NCBI GenBank assembly: GCA_965153355.1 | Contig: OZ231126.1 | Span: forward strand, 57,226,001 to 57,290,000 | Direction of reading: 5' to 3' | DNA from: Flaccisagitta enflata | Lineage: Eukaryota; Chaetognatha; Sagittoidea; Aphragmophora | DNA: 64,000 nucleotides | Part shown: piece after piece, positions 10,233-22,183 of the stretch | Layout: the number at the start of each line of letters is the position of its first letter | Numbering within the stretch: position 1 is the stretch's first letter | Position numbers and translations under genes: made by a program | The notes under the pieces: generated by a model | What the model saw: only the letters and a program-made list of their open reading frames with translations | What the model was told of the DNA's origin: nothing | Database searches by the model: none

Positions 10233-10684
10233 TCTGCATCGTACGACATCTTTACTCAATTCTGATGCACTGGAGTGACTGGACCAGAAGGAACGTCGTA
10301 ATTAAGGCGTTGATTCCATTCACTCACTCCAGTTGATAACACCTCTATCTCCCATGATTCATTGTAGTCATCAATTCCTTCACTGATTGTTTCCAGAGGC
10401 TCTCTTACGGAGACCACGTTTCTTTCATTCCTGCGTTGACTACTGAATTAACTTTTTAGTCAATTCCATCATGAACAGACAGACCTGGGCTGACCTGCAT
10501 AGCAACGTCATTGTTATCATTGTCGTCATCTTTAATAATTCATTAATTTCATCATCGATTCTTTCACTAATGAATGCTTTCCTTGAAGAATCTCATCATT
10601 TCTTTCCTTAAAGAATCTCAAACAAACGTTTCCGCGTATTTAGGCGCCAAAACGCATCATCGAATCGATACTCTGTCTTGAGTA
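10233..10684. other. Unassigned unique sequence
   Basis: AT-rich sequence with repeated ATTCATTAAT/TCATCATT words. No coding region, RNA gene or repeat-family member was recognised. Confidence 0.5.
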
Positions 10685-10796
<112 letters not shown>

Positions 10797-11043
10797 CGTA
10801 TATCTGAATCCAATCTGTCAGAATGTCTGCTTGTACGGTTGTCTGCGTTACCCCCCCCCGACCCCCCCCCCCACAACCGCAAGCACCGGCTAGAAACCTC
10901 AACATCGTGGGAGACTCAACGCAAAGAGAACTGAGGATAAAAATCTATGTCCGTTTGTCTGCCTGTCTGCCCCTCTACTGTACACCTGCCAAAATACTCA
11001 AAGCGAAAAACGACCAAGCTTAAAAATGCTGAAATGAAAAAGT

Positions 11044-11048
<5 letters not shown>

Positions 11049-11122
<74 letters not shown>
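11049..11122. repeat. (CT)n microsatellite
   Basis: Uninterrupted CT dinucleotide run of about 74 bp. Confidence 0.95.
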
Positions 11123-11123
<1 letters not shown>

Positions 11124-11171
11124 ACACGATGCCAGGTCAGAGCCAAACAAGCCCAAGAGGGCAACAGTCGC

Positions 11172-11525
11172 GTGCGTCTGGAAATGACAAACAAAAGAGC
11201 AAAAACATGTCAAAATGTTAAAAATGTTGAAAAATGTTGAAAAATGTTAAGAAATGTTAAAAAATGTTAAAAAATGTTAAAAAATGTTAAAAAATGTTAA
11301 AAAGGGTAAAAAGTTAAAAAATGCTAAAAGATGTTAAAAATTGTCAAAAAAAGTCAAAAAATGTTAAAAAATGTTAAAGAATGTTAAGAAATATTAAAAA
11401 ATGTTAAGAAATATCAAAAAATGCTAAAGAATGTTAAAAACATTCAAAATTTATAAATGTGACGGACCGACGGACGGACCGACCGACAGAGCAAGGTGTA
11501 GAGTCGCGTGCACGCGACTAAAAAT
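11172..11525 (-). mobile_element. P1 repeat with AAAATGTTAA minisatellite core
   Basis: The core at about 11210-11440 is a run of AAAATGTTAA-type units of 10-12 bp. GACGGACCGACGGACGG follows, then the head GTCGCGTGCACGCGACTAAAA on the minus orientation. It illustrates how P1 copies differ mainly in their private core repeat. Confidence 0.75.
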
Positions 11526-11759
11526 TGTGATACCATGGTCAATGTGTATCAATCGATTTTGCATGAAAAGACAAATGGATTAAACTTCACAACGGCTACA
11601 TAACTCTATTTTTTCCGAGTTTGACAAATAAATAAGCGAGACATTTTCATTGAAAATGCAGTGCTGATGGAGAATATCATATAAGTACGTACCTGATCCG
11701 CCAAGAAAATGCTTTTCTGCCGACTTGTTTCTTCTTCCTTTTCTTCTTCCTTCCCTTCC

Positions 11760-11972
11760 TTTTTTAGTCGCGTGCTACGCGACTCTACACCCCGCTATGT
11801 CAGTCCATCCGTTGGTCCTTCCATCAGTCCGTCCGTCGGTCTCTCTATCGCACTTAACTTTGGGGTTTTCGCGGTCTTTAGCTTCACTGCTCCTGCCAAA
11901 ATGATCAAGTGACCTGAAATACAGCCCTTGCCCACTCGCACGTGAATGGGGTAGCCGTGTATCCGGCCTTGT
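11760..11972 (+). mobile_element. P1 repeat, plus orientation, typical copy
   Basis: Head GTCGCGTGCTACGCGACTC, then ACACCCCGCTATGTC, a degenerate GTCC/GTCG tract, CGGTCTTTAGCTTCACTGC, TGATCAAGTGACCTGAAAT and the tail CCGTGTATCCGGCCTTG. It is one of the cleanest P1 copies at about 210 bp. Confidence 0.85.
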
Positions 11973-12056
11973 TTCTTTTCCTTTCTTTTCCTTCTTTCCC
12001 TTCCTCTTTTTCCTCTCCTTCTTCTCCTTCTTTCCCTTCTTCTTTTTCCTCTCCTT

Positions 12057-12754
12057 TTTAGGCAGCGGCCCCGAAGGTGACGAAGTCCTGTAGAACACAG
12101 GGGACTTTCGTTCGTTCGTTTGTTTGTCCGTTTGTCCCCCCAGGCCCTCTCAGGCCTGAAATCTGCCCTCTCAGGCCTAAAATCTGCCTTCTCAGGCCTG
12201 AAATCTGCCCTCTCAGGCCTTGAATCTGCCCTCTCAGGCCTTGAATCTGCCCTCTAAGGCCTTGAATCTGCCCTCTAAGGCCTTAAATCTGCCTTCTCAG
12301 GCCTGAAACCTGCCCTCTCAGGCCAAAAATCTGCCCTATCAAGCCTAAAATACGTATGCCTTCTCAGGCCTTGAATCTGGCCTCTCAGGCCTTGAATCTG
12401 CCCTCTCAGGCCTGAAATTCATCTTTCCAGGCCTGAAACCTGCCCTCTCAGACCTAAAACCTACTATCTCAGGCCTAAGATCTGCCCTCTCAGGTCTAAA
12501 ATCTGCCCTCTCAGGCCTGAAATCTGCAGATTCAAGGCCTGAGAGGGTGGATTTCAGGTCAGAGGCAGTTCAGGCCTGAGAGCCAGGCCTGGAGGGGCCT
12601 GGAGAGGCGGACGGACCGACGGACGACGAACAAATGAAAAGTCCCTGTGTTCTACAGGACTTACGTCCCTTAGCTGCCCTGCTTCATTCCGGTACAACCA
12701 AGTAAAGCAGGGCAACGGGTATCGCTGACCACATATTGCCCTTGGGCGACCTGT
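12057..12754. mobile_element. P3 inverted-repeat element, best-preserved copy
   Basis: The left arm at 12060-12135 (GGCAGCGGCCCCGAAGG, GTCCTGTAGAACACAGG, TTCGTTCGTTTG) is inverted at about 12610-12690. Between them lies about 400 bp of 19-20-bp units built on CTCAGGCCTGAAATCTGCC. Outside the right arm is the conserved GGGTATCGCTGACCACATA block. Non-coding. Confidence 0.85.
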
Positions 12755-13118
12755 TTCTCTTCTTCTCCTTCTTTCTCTCCTTCTCTCTCTCCTTCTCTCT
12801 CTCCTTCTTTCTCTCCTTCTTTCTCTTCTTCTTCTCCTCCTTCTCCTCCTTCTCCTCCTTCTTCTTCTTCTTCTTCTTCTTCTTCTTCTTCTTCTTCTTC
12901 TTCTTCTTCTTCTTCTTTTTCTTCTTCTTCTTCTCCTTCCTTTCTTTCAACAAACTATGTGAACCGTTACATCCAAGAAAGATTTGCAGTCGGTGTGCAT
13001 CGCCTGCATCAACACCTCCCAATCCTCCTTGTATTTCTTCTTCTTCTTCTTCTTCTTCTTCTTCTTCTTCTTCTTCTTCTTCTTCTTCTTCTTCTTCTTC
13101 TTCTTCTTCTTCTTCAGC
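12755..13118. repeat. (CTTT)n and (TTC)n microsatellites
   Basis: A CTTTCTC-rich tract, then two TTC arrays (about 12840-12950 and 13036-13115) separated by about 80 bp of unique sequence. The Phe/Leu/Ser reading frames are low-complexity artefacts. Confidence 0.9.
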
Positions 13119-13984
13119 GCTACCATCCAAACGACAAAAGAGTTCGACGGCAGTTAAACAAGATTCTTCTTCAGAGTTGGTTGTTTCTTTCTTCTTCTTT
13201 TTCCTCCTCCTCTTCCTCCTCTTCCTCCTCCCCCCTCCCCCTCGTCCCCCTCCTTACCTACCACCTCTCCCTCTCCACCTTCCTCCTGCTCATTACTTCT
13301 TCAGCTGCTCTTAAGGAAAAAAACATAAACAGGCGTTATCAGTTAATCAAAATGGCGACTTTTTTCCCAATTTTCCTGTTTTCCTATGTTTTTATGCTCG
13401 ATGGAGGGCCCTAAAACAAGAAAATTGGTTAAAAACACCCTCCCTGACAAAAAATCCTCATGAAATGGTAATTTACGGGATTCTAGATCCACATTAAGTC
13501 AAGTCGTATCAGTTGCCGAGTACAAGTTAGCTAAAAGACCAGTCCAAGCACCGGAAATGGATGCAAAATAAGGAAAAAAGCGTCATAATGCTCGATCAGG
13601 TCCGTTGCGCGCCGCGATCCGGTCATTTTTGACCTATTTTGACCCCTACAATCGATTCTACGGTTAACAAGACCCCTAAGGTGAGTCTCGATATCCAGTG
13701 CTCCAATCCCATCAATGTGTACTCCTTAGGGTCTATATATTACGCCGGCAAAATATCAGTCTCCTTACAGTACTGATAATCAAATTTTGAGCTCCCTCGT
13801 ATTTCCATGTCTCGACGACATCTACCAGTAATGGCGGCTGTCGCCGTGAGGAAAAAAGTCGTAAGCATTGGTCACTTTTCACCAAGCTTTTTTCTTCAGT
13901 CACTGCAAATATTTTTATTTGTTAGATCAAATCGAGAGCAATTGTATATATTGATTGCACTGAAAATTAGAGAAAGATAGGACT
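13119..13984. other. No gene; one diverged shared block
   Basis: CT-rich to about 13310. About 13570-13700 is similar to 9190-9290, sharing a reverse-palindromic GATCCG context and ATTCTACGGT. The rest is AT-rich with no recognised feature. Confidence 0.45.
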
Positions 13985-14395
13985 GAGCCAAAAGAGCTAG
14001 ATGAGCTAAAATGTTCATAATCACTCAACCAGCTATGCTCACTGACATGTTCTTTTATAATTGCATGCTCACATCAAATATTAATTTATTTTTCCCATTT
14101 GAAATCTGAAAAAAAGACTGAGCTAAATGAGCTAAGTGAGCTAGAATACTTAAAAATACCCTCACAGAAAAGCAGTTATACTCACTGGCATATTTTTTTG
14201 TATTTGCTTGCTTTAACATATATCTAAATATTTATTCATTTGTCGCTTTTGAAATTAGAAAAAAAAATTGAGCAAAATGAGCTAAATGAGCTAGAATGCT
14301 AAAAAACACCCTCACAGATGAGCAGCTATGCTCATAAACATGTTTTCTTGTATTTGCATGCTTGAACAAACAAAAATACACTCTTTTATCAATCC
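13985..14395 (+). repeat. Three ~140-bp tandem units
   Basis: Each unit has GAGCTAAATGAGCTA-like words, then CACTCA/CCTCACAGA with AGCTATGCTCACTGACATGT, then TTTGCATGCT. The copies start near 13985, 14120 and 14263 and are moderately diverged. No coding content. Confidence 0.7.
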
Positions 14396-14905
14396 TACTT
14401 AAAATCATAATAAATCAGAAAAAATTCAATTTAAATTTTTTATGAATAAATCTTTAAAAAATCATAACAAAAAAAATATTTGTCGTAGAACATTCTGCTT
14501 GACGCCAAATGAAAAAAAATTATTAAACTTACCCAATTAATTTCATTTAAGTCCCCAATCAGTCGATTGAGATACTCAACTTTTCCATATAAAAATGAAA
14601 ACCATGTTTTTCTGGAATATGTTAAAAAGTTGAAGACTGACTTCGACTTTTTTCACGACTATATGATCGCTAGCAGTCTAGCTCAACCTGCATGATCTCT
14701 AGTTGGCATTTCTCTGAAGGTTGTCATGCATAAATATCTGGTCCTGTCTCGTTGTTAGAAATTTACAATTACATAACCATTAGCCTCGTACCCTCCATTT
14801 TCACAAACATCTCCGAGTCCGGTTATTGACTTCTCGTTCATCGAGCGAAATCGTTTGAATGCTGGCCATGCGATGAGATGTGGTCTGTTGTACACTTTCT
14901 TTTAT
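14396..14905. other. AT-rich unique sequence
   Basis: I see no gene, repeat-family member or structured element here. Confidence 0.4.
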
Positions 14906-15241
14906 AAGGCCTGTATGTAGTTCTACATTCCCCCCCCCCCCCCCGGGTGGTGGGAGAAAATAATCAAAGGGTTTGGAGGTGAGGAAGGAAATTTAAGGGG
15001 GAAAAAAGAGAAAAAAAGAAAATTTGGGGAAAATAAAACTTATGGCAGTACCAAATCATAAATACTGATTAGTAAAACACAATTTAACATTATTTAAACC
15101 TTAAAAACACTGTTTTATTGCTTTATGGGCAAGAAAATCATAGATTTTATAAAGCTACGTAACGCGTCGCGGGGAAGAAAATCAAAGGCAGGGGGGGAAA
15201 ATAATCAAAGATCATAGAACTATGTACAGTGTACACCCCTG
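14906..15241 (-). mobile_element. H1 hAT-like MITE (336 bp)
   Basis: Minus-orientation copy. The left end is AAGGCCTGTATG and the right end GTACACCCCTG, matching the H1 terminal repeats. The flanking octamers TCTTTTAT (14898-14905) and TATTTTAT (15242-15249) agree at 7 of 8 positions, as expected for a hAT 8-bp target duplication. The interior is A-rich with G/C homopolymers near each end and no coding capacity. Confidence 0.85.
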
Positions 15242-16192
15242 TATTTTATAAGCACCATGTTTATAAACACGCCCAGCTGCAGATGTTGGGAAAATTTAAG
15301 GGCAGTGCTAAACACACTCCAGGCTGAGATTTCTAATTTCTATAAAATATTATCTTTTAGACATTCTTTGTTGGAATTTCACAAAGACTAGTGCAAATCT
15401 TAAAAGATAAGATTAAGGATAATTTCAATCTATCTCAATTTGTATAGAGAAAATGTATTATTTGCTATGATCAATCTGAACCTTCAATATATTCAAGATT
15501 TTTAAACAGATAGAAATAATTGATTTTCTAATAATATTTAAAAATATTCATGCTTACATATTATTGTCACTAAGAATTTCTCACTGTAACATAATGTAGA
15601 GAAACATCAAAAAATGTAAAAAGAGTATAGGTCCGCGACTAGGGTCAAACGGCGTTGTCATGCGGCGTTATCAAACAGCATAGTCAAGTGGTGTTGTCAA
15701 GCAGCGTTAATAAAGGTATTGTCTTATGGCGTTGTCAAACGGCATTGTCAAATGGCGTTGTCAGTTGATTGATGTATCTTTTGGAAGCCTTAAGTGTAAA
15801 TGTAGCGGAAAAAGAGATAACAAAAGTCGTGAGAAATATATAGAAACCCATCACTCCAGAATTACATCTTGAAGCTCTCCAAATCACTTCCCCAATAAAT
15901 GACGGCCCTGATTTAGTTAAAGGGAGCTCATGCTAATTATTCATGGATTTGTAAGAGATTCATCTGTTTTTAGGCCGATAAATATCTCTTTATTACAGGA
16001 TGGAAGTTTTTTTTTGCAAGATAGTAAAAATATGTTAATACGATATCCTCATTCGTTTTGGGGCACTGCCCAAAAACCCTTTCCTCATCTAACCGGGTCC
16101 ACAACAAAAAAGCAACTGAGGAGGACCAGGTAACGCTCTCTATCAAAAGATAAGGCCTTTGAGTGCGAAAGGTCGGCAAAGCGAGTTCTCTC
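15242..16192. other. Intergenic AT-rich sequence upstream of the carrier gene
   Basis: Mostly AT-rich. About 15640-15770 has loosely repeated GGCGTTGTCAAACGGC/ATTGTC words of about 16 bp, a small degenerate minisatellite. No gene is recognised. Confidence 0.45.
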
Positions 16193-16229
16193 ATTGGTGG
16201 AAACTTTTATCATTCACTCACATCATTGG
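16193..16229 (+). promoter_or_regulatory. Two inverted CCAAT boxes, candidate carrier-gene promoter
   Basis: ATTGG occurs at 16193-16197 and 16225-16229, 32 bp apart and 60-100 bp upstream of a good splice donor at 16290. Paired inverted CCAAT boxes are typical NF-Y sites of constitutive genes (established). No TATA box was seen. The transcription start is probably between 16230 and 16270 (inference). Confidence 0.45.
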
Positions 16230-16289
16230 TCCAACCTAGTAGATCGACAGAGCGTGCTTCTCCCCTTGCCTCCCGGTTCTTGGGAGGCT

Positions 16290-16657
16290 GTAAGTCACAT
16301 TGGCTCAAGGTTACTGTGCTCCATAAGAAAGAAAATTTGTTAGCTTCAGCAGTGACATGGTTGCTCTACATAACCATCTCGGTCTCGGGCAGTCATCCCT
16401 ACGCATTTGCGACGATCTTAATTTCAAACTATATTACCGTCTTGACTTTCTTTACGGTCTTACATTCTCGAATATTGTGCTTATTAATTCCAAGAGTCGG
16501 TGCATCCTAACAGCCGGCTTCAGAAGCGATCATTACTTGCTTGCGCGACGCCTAGCCTCGTGCATCTGTTTTATTCTCATATGTTTGACAATCGTTTTGT
16601 CACTCTTTTCTCGATTATATCAGCGCTAACTATTTACCGCTTTTGATTTTGTTGCAG
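16290..16657 (+). other. 5'UTR intron of the ADP/ATP carrier gene
   Basis: The donor GTAAGT at 16290 and the acceptor TTTTGTTGCAG ending at 16657 bound a 368-bp intron, with a good branch-point match (GCTAAC) about 30 bp upstream of the acceptor. The acceptor is 25 bp before the ATG. Use of this acceptor by a trans-spliced leader cannot be excluded. Confidence 0.6.
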
Positions 16658-16682
16658 GGAAGGACAAAGAACAATCATAAAG

Positions 16683-17582
16683 ATGGCCGATAAGAAGTTG
16701 GGATTTGCCGAGAATTTCGCCCTTTCGGGTGTCGCCGCCGTCGTGTCCAAGACGGCCGCCGCTCCTATCGAGCGTATCAAGCTCCTCGTCCAGAATCAAG
16801 ATGAGATGATCCGTCAAGGCCGTTTGGACAAGCCCTACAGCGGCGTCATCGATTGCACCGCCAGAACCATCAAGAACGAGGGCGTCTACCCTTTGTGGCG
16901 CGGTAACTTGGCCAATTGCTTGCGTTACTTCCCAACGCAGGCGCTCAACTTCGCCTTCAAGGATAAGGTGAAGGCCATGTTCAACGTTCCCAAGGACGCT
17001 TCCTACGTCAAGAAGTTCTCGTCCAACATCTTGTCCGGCGGTTGCGCCGGTTCTCTCTCGCTTCTCTTCGTCTACTCGCTCGACTACGCCCGTACGCGTC
17101 TGGCCAACGACGCCAAGGGCAAAGGCGGCGAGCGTCAGTACAAGGGTCTCATCGACGTCTACTCCAAGACCCTCAAGTCCGACGGCATCCAGGGTCTCTA
17201 CCGTGGATTCGTCATCTCTTGCGTCGGCATTTTCGTTTATCGTGGCATGTACTTCGGTCTCTACGATTCCCTCAAGCCCATCCTTTTGGGACCCGACGCC
17301 GGATTGTTGCTTTCCTTCTGCTTGGGTTACGGTGTCACCGTCACCTCCGGTTTGATGTCCTACCCCATTGATACCATTCGTCGTCGTATGATGATGACCT
17401 CTGGTACCGCCGTCAAGTACAAGGGCTCCGTCGACTGCGCCGTTCAAATCATGAAGAACGAGGGCTTTATGTCCATGATGAAGGGTGCCGGAGCCAACAT
17501 CCTTCGAGGAGTCGCTGGCGCCGGTGTCTTGGCCGGCTTCGATTCCTTCAAGAAGCTCTACATCGCCTGGCGTATTGGATAA
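16683..17582 (+). CDS. ANT: Mitochondrial ADP/ATP carrier (adenine nucleotide translocase)
   Basis: Exchanges matrix ATP for cytosolic ADP across the inner mitochondrial membrane. The 299-residue length is typical of the family. Three about-100-residue mitochondrial-carrier repeats are visible, each with a Px[DE]xx[RK]-type signature: PIERIK (28-33), SLDYARTRL (132-140, degenerate in the first position as in other ANTs) and YPIDTIRRR (227-235). The ADP/ATP-carrier-specific RRRMMM hexapeptide is at 233-238. The coding region is a single exon ending in IG, and the ATG follows a 5'UTR splice acceptor by 25 bp. Third codon positions are strongly C-biased, unlike the AT-rich surroundings, as expected for a highly expressed gene. 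Only one ANT gene is seen here, so assignment to a vertebrate paralogue is not meaningful. A 273-codon antisense frame is a shadow of this bias. Confidence 0.98.
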   Translation: MADKKLGFAENFALSGVAAVVSKTAAAPIERIKLLVQNQDEMIRQGRLDKPYSGVIDCTARTIKNEGVYPLWRGNLANCLRYFPTQALNFAFKDKVKAMFNVPKDASYVKKFSSNILSGGCAGSLSLLFVYSLDYARTRLANDAKGKGGERQYKGLIDVYSKTLKSDGIQGLYRGFVISCVGIFVYRGMYFGLYDSLKPILLGPDAGLLLSFCLGYGVTVTSGLMSYPIDTIRRRMMMTSGTAVKYKGSVDCAVQIMKNEGFMSMMKGAGANILRGVAGAGVLAGFDSFKKLYIAWRIG

Positions 17583-18554
17583 GCCTGGTAGGGGGAGCTA
17601 GTGGCTTGTATGGTTGAGTGGTTAATATTCACCATTGCTAAGCTGAATGAGTCCAAACTATCTTTGATCAACAATAATTGTATGCATTATGACTTAATCT
17701 TCCACTCCACTCTCTTCTTTTTAGGACGGGGCCGAGAAGCGCGCGCGTTCAACAAATCCGCTGTGGTAATTGACTTTTTATTCAGTTTTATCCGACGACT
17801 CCCGAAGCGCGAAGCCGGGAGCAACAAGTTCCAACGACCATCAATGCAAGACCCGTCTATCCCGCTTGCTGTATGGACACTTTTAACATTACAGCAAACA
17901 TTTCAAATTAGTAAAATTTCCCATATTTAAGTTGTAGCTGCGTGCTTTTGTTTCGATTGGTTGAACTTTCATTTCTCACATTCGTTACATTATTTCTTTT
18001 TCTCTCTTGGAGCGCTGACATCAGAAAAGTTTTTATGTATTGTTCTTGAAATACACGAAGTCCAGAGGATCTCACTCGCTTTTATTTAGCTGCTGGTAAG
18101 ACTGATTGCAAGAGATAGGTAACTTGTTTTTATGTAGTTATCCATTCCCAAATGCAGCTGCAAGTTAGGTATGTTAATGTGAAAGTGAATGTTTGATCTG
18201 ATCATCGGAGCATATGAGTTACATGCCTGCTTGGACAGTTTGAGTACATAACACTGAAAATTTGCCAAACGTTAGGACACTTCAAGGACAAAGCTCAGCT
18301 TCAAATTTGTAATAAAATAGTTCATTATTTAAATTGTCGTGAAGCAAAATTTCAAACAAATTGTTAAGAAAATACCCTTACCTGTACTACAGTCAACTAC
18401 ACCTTTGTTCAATCATTTATTTGTTTATTATAAACAAAGAAAGGTTACTGTCATATCCAACTTTTTACTTTTACTATACTAGTTATTTCAATCAGTATAA
18501 TTATGATAAATATAATAAAATAAATTAAGGACACATTTCCATGCTCGTCTCATT
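17583..18554 (+). other. 3' flank of the carrier gene
   Basis: Probable 3' UTR. AATAAA occurs at 18311-18316 and again near 18514-18523. A pyrimidine tract plus AG at about 17723 could be the acceptor of a 3'UTR intron. No further gene is seen. Confidence 0.4.
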
Positions 18555-19050
18555 ATTAGTCGCGGGAAAGCGACTCAAACACTGGCTGTATCTGCCGGTC
18601 CGTCTGTTATGAAAAGTTTTTCGCTCCTGCTGGCGGTGTATACAGCCTTGTAAAATCTCGGCCTCATGGTCCAGAGCTTGGGCTAAGGGCACCCTATCCT
18701 AAAAATCAAAAAACCGTACTAGGTCAACTCTTACATGGACCGTCCATCGGTCAGTTCGTCCGAATGCCTTTGCAGCACTTATTTGCCGGCACTTTTTTAA
18801 GTAGAAATCCATTAAGATAGAGAAGACTAGCTGCATGCAGTCCAGTTCGCTAAACGAAGTGGACTGAATTCTTAGTCGCGTGCACGCGACTCTATTACCC
18901 GCTCTGTCTGTCGGTCGGCTTGTCCGTAACACTTTTTTGCGTTTGTGGGTGTTTTTTGCGCTACTGCTCCTGCTTAATGACTTAGTCTATTTTATCACTG
19001 CTCCTGCCCACCCGCACGCAGCTTGGGTAGCCATGTATCCAGCCTTGTTG
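18555..19050 (+). mobile_element. Two P1 repeats, plus orientation
   Basis: A short diverged copy (about 18555-18655; GTCGCGGGAAAGCGACTC head, GTGTATACAGCCTTG tail) and a clean copy (18869-19050; GTCGCGTGCACGCGACTC head, CATGTATCCAGCCTTGTTG tail). They are separated by about 200 bp of unclassified sequence. Confidence 0.8.
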
Positions 19051-19621
19051 AATCTACTTTGAGCCTGAATATTCGAATCCATTTCTCGGTGCAATCAAGG
19101 AATTGGGCTTCTTTATTGCTTTGCGAACTGCACTAATTATGTTACGCCGGCGGATTGTCATTTAAATCCTTAAATGACAAACAAGGCAAGGATTAAACCA
19201 TTAATTGATGTATCATGTTACATAGGCTGCAGTACGATGTGAGCATTGAGGACTTCAGATCGAGGCTCATTTTCTGTTGCATTATCTTAATTTAGTATTT
19301 TCAACTGGTTTTTAGAAAACCAGTGGGCAAGGGTTTTGATTGAATATATTTTTAGGTGCGCCGTAGCACCTCTTTACGAGGCTCTGTCTGTCGGTCGGTT
19401 GGTTGGTCGGTCGGTCGGTCACGTAACGCTCGAGTTGAAAATATCAAGAAACAGTAAAAAATTACTGAAAATGGTTTTTAGGTGCGCCATATCACCTCTA
19501 TAAGAGGCTCTGTCTGTTGGTTGGTTGGTCGGTCGGTCGGTAACGCTCGAGTTGAAAAATCGCTAAAAATGTTTAAAATCAATAGAAAACTCATTTCGTT
19601 CATCATGAACTATACTAAAAT

Positions 19622-20451
19622 ATCATAAATGATATCATATATATCATATCATATATATCATATATATCATCATTCATATCATATATCATATCATATATCA
19701 TATATATATCATATATCATATAATATATCATATATTATATATCATAGATCATATCATATATATATCATATATCATATAATATATCATATATTATATATCA
19801 TAGATCATATCATATATATATCATATATCATATAATATATCATATATCATATATCACATCATATATCATATCATATATCACATCATATATCATATATTAT
19901 ATAATATCATATATCATATGTATCATATCATATATCATATCACATATCATATCATACATCATATCATACATCATATCATGTATCATATCAGATATCATAT
20001 CATATATCGTATCATATATCATATCATATATCCTATCATATCATACATCATATCATATATCATATCATATATCATATCATATATCATATCATATATCATA
20101 TCATATATCATATCATATATCATACCATATATCATATCATATATCCTGTCATATATCCTGTCATATATCCTGTCATATATCCTGTCATATATCCTGTCAT
20201 ATATCATATCATACATCATATCATACATCATATCATACATTATATCATACATTATATCATACATTATATCATACATTATATCATACATTATATCATACAT
20301 TATATCATACATCATATCATACATTATATCATACATTATATCATACATTATATCATACATCATATATCATATCATATATCATATCATATATCATATCATA
20401 TATCATATCATATATCATATCATATATCATATCATATATCATATCATATAT
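19622..20451. repeat. (TCATATATCA)n microsatellite, left half
   Basis: About 830 bp of 10-bp TCATATATCA units with block-wise variants (TCATACATTA, TCATATATCCTG). The continuation lies at 23861-23990. Ile/Ser/Tyr/His reading frames are artefacts. Confidence 0.95.
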
Positions 20452-20852
20452 TAGGGGTGTTCCAAGGGTGATTTTTACCCTTGTACGAATGTAAGCCGAG
20501 GTTTATTTACCCTTGTACAAATGTAAGCCAAATGTGAAGAATGTTCTTGTTCTCTATGCTAGGTGGAACAATATCCCTCACTATACCCAAACAAAGATAT
20601 GGAAGAGGGCCATGTGAGCCCTCACTGACTAGTTACTACCAGGAATAAGGATGCGCGAGATTTTCAAAAGCGTTCGCGTTCGCGTTTTCTAGCAGCCCGC
20701 GCATCGCGTTACGCATCGCATCCAACAATTTTGGTTGATAACGCGTTCGCGTTACGCGTTCTCAACGCTTCCTACACTTCTTCTTAAAGAAAGAAAGAAA
20801 GAAAGAAGGAAAGAAGGAAAGACGGAAAGAAGGAAAGTAAGAAAGAAAGAAA

Positions 20853-21094
20853 TAAGGCCAGATACACGGCCAATCCGTAGTCGCTGCTGGTGGGCAGGGG
20901 CAGTAATGCGAGTGGGCAGGGGCAGTATATGAGTGGGCGGGGGCTGTACTGACGCCAGGCAGAAGCTGTGATGGTCAGAAATCCGTTTTTCAGTCGATTT
21001 TGCGTCATCAAAATTTTCGCGTTACGGACACTCACAGAGCAAGGGACACACCCTCCTATAGAGTCGCTTAGGCAGCGACTAAAAAGGAGAGTGG
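20853..21094 (-). mobile_element. P1 repeat, minus orientation, inside element D
   Basis: It starts AAGGCCAGATACACGGCC, repeats GTGGGCAGGGGCAGT three times, and ends in a GTCGCTTAGGCAGCGACTAAAA head. A (GAAA)n tract lies just before it (20788-20850). Confidence 0.7.
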
Positions 21095-21189
21095 AAAAAA
21101 AATAAAGAAGAAAGAAAGAAAGAAAGAGAAGTAATTGAACTCATGAAAGAATAGAAGAGAAAAAAGTTACCAGGGGTCGCAATATTAGA

Positions 21190-21362
21190 ATGACACACAG
21201 ACAGACACAGACAGACAGACAGACACACACAGACAGACAGACACACACAGACAGACAGACACACACAGACAGACAGACACACACAGACAGACAGACACAC
21301 ACAGACAGACACACACAGACACACACACAGACACACACACAGACACACACACACACACACAC
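21190..21362. repeat. (CAGA)n/(CA)n microsatellite
   Basis: CACACACAGACAGACAGA higher-order units grade into pure CA. Confidence 0.95.
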
Positions 21363-21548
21363 AATCACACATACACAATCACAACCGCACCATCACAACC
21401 GCATCATCTAATAAACCAACGAACAAAGGGAGGGATGGAATGAGAGAAAAATTTTAGAGTTAGCGGAAAAAAAGGATGTCATTTTTTTCTATATCTTCAT
21501 GTTTTGAACTTTTCGGTCTAGGTCAAGGCCAGGGCAAAAGAGCATGGA

Positions 21549-21829
21549 CAGCCCTGAAAATAGTAATTTTTTTCAGCGTGCCCGTCGGGCCCGCTCCTCT
21601 AAATTTTTGCGGGCCCGAAAGGAAAACATCGGGCCCGACTTTGTCATAAGCCTATGTAAACACACTGCTACAGTGCTACAACACTGAAGTAAATTTCTCT
21701 ATCTATAGAAACTGTTTCCTAATAAATGGAAAGAACTATGCAAAGAATATTGGTAACTTTTTTCTAAGAGGTTTTGCCCATCCCTCCGTCCCTGTGTAGT
21801 GTGTGTGTCTGTCTGTCTGTCTGTCTGTC

Positions 21830-21893
<64 letters not shown>

Positions 21894-22183
21894 CAAAATA
21901 GAAATGGCTGTATCCATTGAGTAAAGCAAGACATTTTAAATCATCGAATTCCAAATAAAACCATTTTAAACAATTTTTTTCTGACATTGAGCAGCTGAGA
22001 AGTGTCTCCAGGAGTCTTTTTTTTTCCAGGAAAAAAAACCTTTGGTATTAGTATACCTCTGTTTGATTTCGATTTCACCTGAGAACAAAATAACAGTCCG
22101 CCATAGGTATTAAAGAAGCTGGTTTGATTTACGGGCCCGACGGCCAATTTGCGGGCCGCGGGCCCGCTCTATTTTCAGGGCTG
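21549..22183. mobile_element. hAT-like non-autonomous element B (635 bp)
   Basis: Perfect 15-bp terminal inverted repeats CAGCCCTGAAAATAG, flanked by a perfect 8-bp target duplication AGCATGGA (21541-21548, 22184-22191). CAG-starting ends and an 8-bp duplication are hAT hallmarks (established). Subterminal GCGGGCCCG/GTCGGGCCCG clusters occur at both ends and could be transposase-binding sites (inference). A (TCTG)n(CT)n tract lies inside at about 21799-21892. No coding capacity. Confidence 0.9.

Noticed and set aside
16626-17447. 273-codon antisense ORF over the ADP/ATP carrier gene
   Set aside because: It is the mirror of a GC3-biased coding exon; the sense frame matches a known protein throughout.
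19622-20451. ORFs of 68-178 codons in the TCATATATCA array
   Set aside because: Pure microsatellite; frames on both strands are equally open.
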